This document shows positions 1-6,315 of a stretch of DNA of 6,337 nt, piece after piece. How positions within the stretch are numbered: position 1 is the stretch's first letter; each line of letters starts with the position of its first letter. The DNA is from an uncultured Verrucomicrobiota bacterium (GTDB lineage Bacteria; Verrucomicrobiota; Verrucomicrobiia; Methylacidiphilales; Verrucolacustridaceae), in contig CAIVGD010000239.1 of the NCBI GenBank assembly GCA_903905395.1, forward strand, positions 1-6,337. The letters run 5' to 3'. A model generated the notes under the pieces. That model saw nothing but the letters and a program-made list of their open reading frames with translations, did not search any database and had not been told where the DNA came from. The translations under genes and the position numbers were made by a program.

Positions 1-12
1 AATCCAACATCC
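1..12. repeat. Short dispersed repeat AATCCAACATCC, left copy
   Basis: The first 12 bases are identical to bases 6261-6272 in the right flank. The base context after the match differs: here it is followed by GC-rich sequence, and on the right by AT-rich sequence. It lies at the window edge, so the element may extend leftwards. An exact 12-base match between two short non-coding flanks, beside other shared motifs, suggests a dispersed intergenic repeat. No function can be read from it. Confidence 0.5.
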
Positions 13-53
13 GCGTCTGCGTCCCGCGGCCTCGGAAATGCCGCCTCTACATA

Positions 54-146
54 AACTTCGAACTTCAAAACCACCTTCACACCTTCATACATTCTAACCT
101 TTTTACTCCCTCCAACTTCCTGAACCCCTTAATCCCTTAACCCCTT
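54..146. repeat. Degenerate array of about 8-bp pyrimidine-rich units
   Basis: This intergenic stretch is built of related short units of the form A-A/C-C-T/C-TTC. AACTTCG (54-60) is followed by AACTTCA (61-67). ACCTTCAC (73-80), ACCTTCAT (81-88) and ACATTCTA (89-96) run head to tail in 8-base register. After an irregular part, a cleaner run follows at 123-146. The units are imperfect and the register slips between 97 and 122, so this looks like a decayed microsatellite or a low-complexity intergenic repeat. There is no sign that it encodes a protein or a structured RNA. Confidence 0.5.
123..146. repeat. Three tandem 8-bp units (AAYCCCTT)
   Basis: Three head-to-tail octamers can be read directly: AACCCCTT (123-130), AATCCCTT (131-138) and AACCCCTT (139-146). 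Only one base differs among them. They form the best-preserved end of the degenerate array to the left and are followed by a CT-rich run. They sit about 95 bases upstream of rplU, in the region where its promoter would be expected, but no regulator site is recognised here. Confidence 0.7.
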
Positions 147-157
147 CTCTCTTCTCT

Positions 158-189
158 GCGCCGCGCGCTGTCTGCTCCCAAGCGTATTC
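158..189. repeat. Intergenic repeat motif, copy 1 (upstream of rplU)
   Basis: This stretch aligns with 6214-6246 in the right flank. The shared pattern is GC(A/G)CCGCGCGC(C/T), then GTCTG, two variable bases, CCCAAGCGTA and a TTC end. Both copies are also preceded by a TCTTCTC stretch. The core GTCTGCTCCCAAGCGT differs from the two right-hand copies at only two positions (CT for AC), but that change destroys the GTC-T-GAC dyad seen in them. All three copies have the same orientation. It is a dispersed intergenic repeat. A link to REP-like elements with a GGGGTCAGAC core, as found near some RAYT transposases, is a guess from the motif alone. Confidence 0.65.
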
Positions 190-240
190 AAAAAAGTCCC
201 GCCTTGCCCCATTCCCCTCTTTAAGATAACCTTTTCCGTT

Positions 241-564
241 ATGGCAACCGTCGCCGTCATCCGCACTGGAGGTAAACAGTACAAGGTTATCGAAGGCGAG
301 ACCCTTGAGATTGAACGCCTTACCGCCGCCCCTGGGTCCTCCACAGAGTTTTCCGACGTCCTTCTTCTCATCCAAGACGCCAATGTGCAAATCGGTAAGC
401 CGAACGTCGCCGGAGCGAAAGTCGTCGCCGAGGTCGTCGCCCACGATCGAGCACCAAAGGTCATTGCTTTCAAATACCGCCGCCGGGAAGGATACCACCG
501 CACCGTCGGCCATCGCCAAGCCCGCACAAGGGTGAAAATTCAGAAGATCTCAGTCGGCAAGTAA
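241..564 (+). CDS. rplU: 50S ribosomal protein L21
   Basis: This encodes L21 (107 residues), a component of the large ribosomal subunit that binds 23S rRNA. It has the hallmarks of the family: the N-terminal IRTGGKQYKV block (residues 8-17), the acidic E-G-E-x-L-x-I-E segment, the central VLLL strand, the AEVVAHDRAPKVIAFKYRRR block (63-82) and the basic YHRTVGHRQARTRVKI tail. The length is normal for the family. The ATG at 241 starts directly before the conserved first strand, and no in-frame alternative fits better. No strong Shine-Dalgarno sequence precedes it; the leader there is T- and C-rich (CTTTTCCGTT). It lies 15 bp upstream of rpmA, the near-universal L21-L27 pair. Identification is very secure. 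Confidence 0.98.
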   Translation: MATVAVIRTGGKQYKVIEGETLEIERLTAAPGSSTEFSDVLLLIQDANVQIGKPNVAGAKVVAEVVAHDRAPKVIAFKYRRREGYHRTVGHRQARTRVKIQKISVGK

Positions 565-566
565 AC

Positions 567-571
567 GGAGG
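567..571 (+). promoter_or_regulatory. Shine-Dalgarno sequence of rpmA
   Basis: GGAGG lies 8 bases before the ATG at 580, inside the 15-bp rplU-rpmA gap. It is the only textbook ribosome-binding site in the window. The rplU and uvrA starts lack one, and the TPR gene has at best a weak, distant AGGA (3656-3659). It confirms the rpmA start. Confidence 0.9.
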
Positions 572-579
572 ATTCGACC

Positions 580-840
580 ATGGCACATAAGAAAGGTCAG
601 GGATCAACACGTAACGGGCGCGACAGCCACAGCCAACGCCTCGGCGTGAAATGTTTCGGCGGCGAAACCGTTCCCGCAGGATCGATCATCATCCGCCAAC
701 GCGGCACACGCTTCCACGCCGGATCCAACGTCGGCATGGGTCGCGATCATACCCTCTTCGCCCTCTCCCACGGACAAGTCCGCTTCGACAAGGGCAACCG
801 TCGCATCCACGTCGATCCTACCCCCGCCGCGGTTGCCTAA
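580..840 (+). CDS. rpmA: 50S ribosomal protein L27
   Basis: This encodes L27 (86 residues), the large-subunit protein whose N-terminal tail reaches towards the peptidyl-transferase centre. The conserved start MAHKKGQGSTRNGRDS is followed by QRLGVKCFGGE, the IIIRQRGTRFHAGSNVGMGRD core (37-57) and the HTLFAL segment. The N terminus begins directly at MAHKK, so there is none of the cleavable leader that Firmicutes L27 proteins carry and the Prp protease removes. Residue 7 is Gln where many families have Gly; I recall KKGQGS from Chlamydia and related groups, which fits a PVC origin. The strong GGAGG at 567-571 fixes the start. Its last codons overlap the longest reading of uvrA by 8 bases. No obgE follows, unlike in many genomes. 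Confidence 0.98.
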   Translation: MAHKKGQGSTRNGRDSHSQRLGVKCFGGETVPAGSIIIRQRGTRFHAGSNVGMGRDHTLFALSHGQVRFDKGNRRIHVDPTPAAVA

Positions 841-3676
841 GCCCGCCCCCGGGGCCCGATCCGGCCCGCCCGTGAATCGTCCCAGCGATTTTCTCCGCAT
901 CCGAGGAGCCCGCCAACACAACCTCGCCAGTCTCGACGTAGATATCCCCCGCCACCGCCTCGTCGTCTTCACCGGTCCATCCGGATCCGGCAAATCCTCC
1001 CTCGCCTTTGACACCATCTATGCCGAGGGCCAACGCCGCTATCTCGAAAGTCTTTCCGCCCACGCCCGCATCCATCTCGAACGCCTGCCCGCCGCCGCTG
1101 TTGACTCGATCGAGGGCCTCTCCCCAACCCTCGCCGTCGAACAGCGTCACTCCACTGCTTCCGCCCGCTCCACGCTCGCCACCTCCACGGAAATTCACGA
1201 CCACCTACGCATTCTTTTTGCAACCAACGGCACTCCTCATGATCCCCAGACGGGTCTCCCTCTCGTCGCCTCCTCCCCCCAGGAGATCGTCGATCGTATT
1301 CTTCGAGATGGCACCGAGCGCTCGGCCGTCCTTCTCGCACCTATCCAAAAGGCCGATCCAGCCCGCCTCAAAAAAGAAGGCTTCCTCCGTGCCCGACTCA
1401 ATCATCGGCTCATCGAAATCTCCGAAGCCCCCGCCGATGCCGGATCTTTGGAACTCGTCATCGATCGGATTGTTCTCCAAGCCTCAGCCCGTGCCCGTTT
1501 GACGGATTCCATTGAACTCGCCCTCCGCCTAGGCCAAGGCCGGCTCAAGGTCGCCTTCACCACGCCCGATTTTTTCCAAATCCTAAAAACCCCCGACCTC
1601 GTTTTCTCCACAGAACCGGAGAATCCGGAAACCGGCTATCGCGCCCCCCGTCTTACTCCACGCCACTTCTCATTTAACAGCCTGGAAGGTGCCTGCCCCG
1701 ACTGCTCCGGCTTGGGCACACGCCTCTCTCCCGATCCGGAAAAAATCCTGCCCAACCACTCCCTCTCCCTCGATCGCGGAGCCGTAGCCCCATGGAACCG
1801 CACCCACCCACGCATCCGCTCCTACTACCGCACTCTGGGTCGTGACCTAGCCCGTCACCTGAAAATCAAATCCACCACTTCCCTCTCCGCTTGGCCTGCC
1901 TCCGCCATAAATTTTCTCCTCCATGGTTCGAAAGGTCGCCCTGTTCTTTCCAAAAAACCGTTCGAAGGACTCGTTCCAGAACTCAATCGCCAAATGATCG
2001 CCTTGAAGTCGGAGCCTGCCCGCAAACGACTCCGCCGTTTCTTTAGTCCTGCCCTTTGCCACTCCTGCCACGGACGCCGCCTACATCCCAGCGCCCTCGC
2101 CGTAACTCTCGGAGGATCTCCAGGCCAAGGACACGATATCGCCTCTTTTTGTGCTCTCTCCATTTCCGCCGCACGCGATTGGCTCGCCCAACTCACACCT
2201 CCCACCGGACCATCTTCCCATGCTTTCGAACCACTCCGTCATGCGGTTCTTCAGCGTCTGGGGTTTCTCGAACAACTCGGACTCGGCTACCTCACCTTGG
2301 ATCGTGGAATGGACACCCTCTCGGGTGGAGAAGCCCGCCGCGCCCGATTGGCCACCCAACTCGGTGGGGGATTGACCGGAGTTCTCTACGTCCTCGACGA
2401 ACCCAGCATCGGACTTCATCCCGCCGACCACTCTCGCCTCCTGGATATCCTCGGTTCACTCCGCGATCTCGGAAACTCCCTCATTGTCGTGGAGCACGAC
2501 GAAGAAACCCTGCGACGAGCCGATCACCTCGTGGAATTCGGGCCGGGAGCCGGCGTAGAGGGCGGTCGCCTCATCGCGCAAGGTACCCCGGCGGAAATCG
2601 CCGCTGTGGGTGAATCTCTCACCGGAGCCTTTCTTTCCGGACGGCGCAAAATCTTTTTTCCCGCCAGGAATTTCAGCCCGATCGGATGGATTCATCTCCG
2701 CGGAGCCTCCGCCCATAACCTTAAAAATATCGACGCCTCCATCCCGGTCGGCGCCTTCACCTGCGTCACTGGCGTGAGCGGTTCCGGAAAAAGCACTCTC
2801 ATATTCGACACTCTTGCCCCCGCCCTCCTTCGCCACTTCGGTGGACCCAACTCCGCTCCCTCCCCAGGCCCATTCACTTCTCTCGAAGGAGCAGACCTCA
2901 TTTCCCGGGCTCTGGTCATTGATCAGACCCCCCTCCCCCGCCTCTCCCGCTCCAATCCCTTGACCATTCTCGGCGTATTCGACGATCTGCGTCAGTTGTT
3001 TGCCACCCTGCCCGCCGCCAAGGCCCGCGGCTTCGGCCCGTCCCGCTTCAGCTTCAACGTCCGAGGAGGGAGATGTGAAACCTGCTCGGGCCAAGGAGAA
3101 ATCACCGTGCAACTTCAGCTCCTCCCGGAAGCCGTCGCCCCCTGCTCTGCCTGTGGCGGCCGCCGCTACAACCGGGAAACCCTCGCAATAACCTACCGCG
3201 GACACTCCATAGCCGACGTACTCGACCTCTCTGTCGATCGTGCTCTGCAGTTGCTCCGTCCCATCCCCGCTCTTGCCGATGCCCTCGCCGCCCTCCAAAA
3301 AGTCGGACTCGGCTACCTGCCCATTGGCCAAGCCGCCGACCGTCTTTCCGGCGGAGAGGCCCAACGCGTCCGGCTCGCTTCCGCTCTCGCCCAGCGCACT
3401 CACGGACCTTCCCTCTACCTCCTGGATGAACCCACTACCGGTCTCCACCTCGCCGAAGTCGAGCGGCTCCTTTCGGTTTTCTTCGATTTATGCCAATCCG
3501 GCCATACTCTCGTCGTTGTGGAACATCACCCCGACATCATCCGCCACGCCGACCACATCCTCGACCTCGGACCCGGTGGCGGGGAAGCCGGAGGGCGAAT
3601 CGTCGCCTGCGGAACCCCCCTAGAAGTCGCCCGCAACAAGGAAAGCCTCACCGGTAGGATGCTGGCCCAACGATGA
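833..3676 (+). CDS. uvrA: Excinuclease ABC subunit A (UvrA), divergent lineage
   Basis: UvrA is the dimeric, double-ABC ATPase that finds DNA lesions and loads UvrB in nucleotide excision repair in the cytoplasm. At 947 residues it is full length. Nucleotide site I has Walker A GPSGSGKSS (Lys54), signature LSGGE (496-500), Walker B VLYVLDEP (Asp522) and His555. Site II has GVSGSGKST (Lys653), LSGGE (838-842), LYLLDEP (Asp865) and His898. The region at about 130-245, matching the UvrB-binding domain, is present, so this is not a short UvrA2-type paralogue. The last zinc site is intact (Cys748, 751, 771, 774), and a CxxC at 409/412 is kept. The first zinc site keeps only Cys288/Cys291; the partner pair is replaced by a stretch reading NPETGYRAP. 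The start is uncertain: TTG 833 overlaps rpmA by 8 bp, while GTG 872 (residue 14) begins close to where E. coli UvrA does. Neither has a good ribosome-binding site. Confidence 0.95.
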   Translation: MPKPAPGARSGPPVNRPSDFLRIRGARQHNLASLDVDIPRHRLVVFTGPSGSGKSSLAFDTIYAEGQRRYLESLSAHARIHLERLPAAAVDSIEGLSPTLAVEQRHSTASARSTLATSTEIHDHLRILFATNGTPHDPQTGLPLVASSPQEIVDRILRDGTERSAVLLAPIQKADPARLKKEGFLRARLNHRLIEISEAPADAGSLELVIDRIVLQASARARLTDSIELALRLGQGRLKVAFTTPDFFQILKTPDLVFSTEPENPETGYRAPRLTPRHFSFNSLEGACPDCSGLGTRLSPDPEKILPNHSLSLDRGAVAPWNRTHPRIRSYYRTLGRDLARHLKIKSTTSLSAWPASAINFLLHGSKGRPVLSKKPFEGLVPELNRQMIALKSEPARKRLRRFFSPALCHSCHGRRLHPSALAVTLGGSPGQGHDIASFCALSISAARDWLAQLTPPTGPSSHAFEPLRHAVLQRLGFLEQLGLGYLTLDRGMDTLSGGEARRARLATQLGGGLTGVLYVLDEPSIGLHPADHSRLLDILGSLRDLGNSLIVVEHDEETLRRADHLVEFGPGAGVEGGRLIAQGTPAEIAAVGESLTGAFLSGRRKIFFPARNFSPIGWIHLRGASAHNLKNIDASIPVGAFTCVTGVSGSGKSTLIFDTLAPALLRHFGGPNSAPSPGPFTSLEGADLISRALVIDQTPLPRLSRSNPLTILGVFDDLRQLFATLPAAKARGFGPSRFSFNVRGGRCETCSGQGEITVQLQLLPEAVAPCSACGGRRYNRETLAITYRGHSIADVLDLSVDRALQLLRPIPALADALAALQKVGLGYLPIGQAADRLSGGEAQRVRLASALAQRTHGPSLYLLDEPTTGLHLAEVERLLSVFFDLCQSGHTLVVVEHHPDIIRHADHILDLGPGGGEAGGRIVACGTPLEVARNKESLTGRMLAQR

Positions 3677-6171
3677 AACTTCCTCTCTTTTTTCTCATCC
3701 TGCTCCCCGCCCTGCTTCCCGCCGCTCCGGCGGAACTTCCCAAGGATTTGCGCACTGCCGAGGAGATGATTCAGGACGGGTTAGGTCGCGATGCCGCCGC
3801 CCGCATCCGTATCTGGCTTCAAAAAAACAGCTCGAGCCCTCAGCCATATGCTCAGCTCCTTCTGGCCGAAGCTCTTCTCAGCGATCACCGTCCCGAGGAA
3901 GCTCTCACCGCCCTGCCGAAAACCCCTCCCGCCGATCTCGATACGCGCGTCCGAATGACTCGCGCCTCCGCTCTCACCGAACTTGGCCGATGGAAAGAAG
4001 CCACCACGGCATGGAAAGAAGCAAAAAGTAAAAATCTTTCCAACGGTCTCGCCTCACAAGTACGACTCGGACTCGCCACCGCCCTGCTTAATCAAAACGA
4101 AACCACAGCGGGCATCCGGGAACTGCGCGAGATCCTCAAGGAACCCAAAAGCCCCTCGCAGGACTCCGCCCGCCTGCTCCTCGTCAAAGCCCTCATCGCC
4201 GATGGCAAACCGGACGAGGCTGATAAGGAACTCTTGTCTTTCCCGGAGGAAACACCTCCTCCGGTCCGAGCCGAAGCGCGGTACTGGACGGCCGAGATCG
4301 CCTCCAGCCGTGGACACGCCGATGAGGCCCGCGAACTTTTTCGCAAGGTCATCGACGAGAACGAAGGAGTGACCCGCGATGTCTTGGCCCGTGCTTGGAT
4401 CGCGGTTGGACGAATCGACCGGGCCCGTGAAAAACCCGCCGATGCCGCCGCCGCTTTTGAGAAAGCCCTCGATCATGGCGGCGACCCCGAAACTTATCTC
4501 ACAGCCGTCCGGGAATACCTCGCGGCGGCCCAAGCTTCCCAGTCCCTCCCGACCGCCGCCCTGCGCCTGCGTGATTCCGTCCGGGATCACGAAAGCGAAG
4601 ACAATAAGCGCGGCCGTTTTGCCCCAGCCCTTCTGTTGCTCGGCTCCACCACGCTCGACTCCGGCAACGCCGAGGCCGCAGCCGCCGATCTGGATAATCT
4701 CATCAAAACTTATCCCACCTCCTCAGCCGCTCCAGGTGCCCAACTCCTGCTCGCGGAGGCGCTCGTCAAACAGGGACAGGAACCCGCCGCCCGCGATCAG
4801 TTACGCGCCCTGCTCCGTCGGGAGAATCTCGCCCCAAGAATCCTTTACCAAGGCCGCGCCGCTTTCGCGGATCTTCTCCTTAAGGACGGCAAGATCAGCG
4901 AAGCCGCCGCCGCTTGGGAAGAAGCCTCGCAGACTGCGCCGGATCCCTCTTCCGCCGAAGAAGCACTCTTTAACGCCGCCCTCGCCGCCGCCCGCCAGCC
5001 TGATCCTCCCTCCTTCATCCGGTTGGAAGAAATTTTCACCCAGCGCTATCCGGAAAGTAGCCGCCGCGCGGCCCTCGCTCTGGAACGTGGCCGGATGCTG
5101 GAAACCAAGGGCGACTCCGCGGCCAGCCGCTCCGCCCTCGCAGAGGTGGCAAAACTTCCTGGAGCCGATTCCCTGCAGGCCGAGGCCACCCTCCGCCGGG
5201 CCAGCTCTCTCTTGCGCACGGGCGACTACCCAGCCGCCATCGCCGCTTTTACCGAATTCGAAAAATCATTCCCTAATTCCCCGCTCCTTCCCCAGGCCAT
5301 GGCTTCCGGCATCGAGGCCCGCCTGCGTTCCCGCGAACTCACGGGAGCCCAAGCCCGCGCAGAGTTCGCCAAGATCCTCATCCGTTTTCCATCAAGCACC
5401 CTGGCTCCCACCCTTGCCTTCCAGATCGCTCAGACCCACTACGAGGAGAGGAATCACGGCGAAGCTCTCACCGCTTTCCGGGAAATGGCCACTAAGTTTC
5501 CCAAAGATCCTCTGGCGGACGACGCTCTCTACTACGCAGGCCTGAGCGCTCTCGCACTCGGCAATCCCGATGAGGCGATGAAACTTTTCCGTTCCCTTCC
5601 GGAAAACTCCCCTCTGCGTCTCGACGCCCGCCTCGCCGAAATCGATGCCTGCCGCGCCTCGGGCGACTACCTAGGCGGGCTTCAGATCGCCAGCTCTCTC
5701 CTCGCCAGTCGTACTCCCGATCAACGCCCCTGGGTCGAAATCACCAAGCGACGCCTGGCCTGCGAGTTCGCCCTCGGCGGCAACGATCACGCCAGCCTCG
5801 AACGAGCTGTCTCCACCGCCACCGCCCTTCTTGCCAGCCCGGCGGCCGATATCTCCGACAAAAATGAGGCGGGATTTATCCGTGGAAAATGCCTCGAACA
5901 GCTCGGACGGGAAGACGACGCCCTCCAAGCGTATCTCGACGTACTCTACGCCCGGGTTGGCACTCCGGCCTCCAGCCCTTCCCAACCTGAATATCTTTGG
6001 TTCGCACGAGCCGGAGCCGAAGCCGCCCGCATGCAGGAGAAGAAAAATGATTTCCGAGGAGCCCTCGCCATCTACCGCATCCTCGAGAACGCCGGTGGCC
6101 CCAACCAATCCGCCTTCACACGAAAAATAGAAGACCTCCGTAACCGCCACTTTCTCTGGAGCGAACAGTAA
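3673..6171 (+). CDS. Secreted tetratricopeptide-repeat protein
   Basis: This is an 832-residue exported helical-repeat protein; I do not recognise a named orthologue. Residues 1-20 form a typical signal peptide: Lys2, a hydrophobic core rich in Leu, Phe and Pro, and an AAPA end before Glu21. No later membrane segment is seen, so a periplasmic or envelope location is likely. The rest is almost wholly TPR-like helix pairs with repeated A-x-x-x-x-G-x-x-x-E-A patterns. Motifs of the BamD/CpoB type, an aromatic residue followed by P and then S/E/N, occur at YPTSS (347), YPESS (459), FPNSP (533), FPSST (572) and FPKDP (609); the last three are 37-39 residues apart. The C terminus (775-830) has a further pair ending in NRHFLW. 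No catalytic motif is visible, so a scaffold or envelope-assembly role is inferred. The ATG overlaps the uvrA stop as ATGA, implying translational coupling. Confidence 0.9.
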   Translation: MKLPLFFLILLPALLPAAPAELPKDLRTAEEMIQDGLGRDAAARIRIWLQKNSSSPQPYAQLLLAEALLSDHRPEEALTALPKTPPADLDTRVRMTRASALTELGRWKEATTAWKEAKSKNLSNGLASQVRLGLATALLNQNETTAGIRELREILKEPKSPSQDSARLLLVKALIADGKPDEADKELLSFPEETPPPVRAEARYWTAEIASSRGHADEARELFRKVIDENEGVTRDVLARAWIAVGRIDRAREKPADAAAAFEKALDHGGDPETYLTAVREYLAAAQASQSLPTAALRLRDSVRDHESEDNKRGRFAPALLLLGSTTLDSGNAEAAAADLDNLIKTYPTSSAAPGAQLLLAEALVKQGQEPAARDQLRALLRRENLAPRILYQGRAAFADLLLKDGKISEAAAAWEEASQTAPDPSSAEEALFNAALAAARQPDPPSFIRLEEIFTQRYPESSRRAALALERGRMLETKGDSAASRSALAEVAKLPGADSLQAEATLRRASSLLRTGDYPAAIAAFTEFEKSFPNSPLLPQAMASGIEARLRSRELTGAQARAEFAKILIRFPSSTLAPTLAFQIAQTHYEERNHGEALTAFREMATKFPKDPLADDALYYAGLSALALGNPDEAMKLFRSLPENSPLRLDARLAEIDACRASGDYLGGLQIASSLLASRTPDQRPWVEITKRRLACEFALGGNDHASLERAVSTATALLASPAADISDKNEAGFIRGKCLEQLGREDDALQAYLDVLYARVGTPASSPSQPEYLWFARAGAEAARMQEKKNDFRGALAIYRILENAGGPNQSAFTRKIEDLRNRHFLWSEQ

Positions 6172-6213
6172 GCCGATACCGATCGCCCATTTCCATCTTC
6201 TCGCGACTGCCCC

Positions 6214-6247
6214 GCACCGCGCGCCGTCTGACCCCAAGCGTACTTCT
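6214..6247. repeat. Intergenic repeat motif, copy 2 (downstream of the TPR gene)
   Basis: The stretch matches copy 1 at 158-189 over its GC-rich half (CCGCGCGC) and matches copy 3 at 6316-6337 over its second half. With copy 3 it shares GTCTGACCCCAAGCGT (6226-6241 here, with A for T at the next base) and a CTTCT end, 21 of 22 bases. The centre is a small dyad, GTC-T-GAC. On the minus strand it reads ACGCTTGGGGTCAGAC. It starts 42 bp after the TPR stop codon. The dyad is too short to act as an intrinsic terminator by itself. Confidence 0.7.
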
Positions 6248-6260
6248 TAAAATAATAAAA

Positions 6261-6272
6261 AATCCAACATCC
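6261..6272. repeat. Short dispersed repeat AATCCAACATCC, right copy
   Basis: This is an exact match to bases 1-12. Here it lies within an AT-rich spacer (about 6247-6287) between two copies of the GTCTGACCCCAAGCGT motif. Nearby AAAATTAAAAATCC echoes the AAAAAATCC that leads into it, which suggests small internal duplications. No function is apparent. Confidence 0.5.
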
Positions 6273-6315
6273 AAAATTAAAAATCCTCTTCCCCCCACCT
6301 AGCTTTAAAATTGAG

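Noticed and set aside
11..29. CCGCG (11-15) and CGCGG (25-29) as a hairpin or terminator
   Set aside because: The stem is only five pairs, no T-run follows, and in GC-rich DNA such matches arise by chance.
222..227. TAAGAT as a possible -10 box for rplU
   Set aside because: No -35 element stands at the right distance, and the start would leave a leader of only a few bases. The promoter probably lies elsewhere, possibly upstream of the window.
103..527. Two minus-strand open frames covering rplU and its upstream region
   Set aside because: Both run opposite the well-conserved L21 gene and end in the low-complexity repeat tract. Their products resemble no known family.
2456..3448. A 330-codon open frame on the minus strand opposite uvrA
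   Set aside because: It is antisense to conserved UvrA motifs. Its Gly/Glu/Ala-rich product has no recognisable fold, and C-ending codons on the sense strand readily create such open frames.
833..3676. uvrA as a UvrA2-type resistance or export paralogue
   Set aside because: UvrA2 proteins lack the UvrB-binding domain. Here the region between Walker A I and the first zinc site is of full length and aligns with that domain, including the LLAPI and RARL blocks.
4379..5545. A 388-codon open frame on the plus strand within the TPR gene
   Set aside because: It lies in another frame of a gene with a clear signal peptide and TPR repeats. Its product is a Pro/Ser/Arg-rich string without domains, typical of a shadow in GC-rich DNA.
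6172..6260. A terminator after the TPR gene
   Set aside because: No stem of useful length followed by T residues was seen on the plus strand. The AT-rich run here is A-rich, not T-rich, on that strand.
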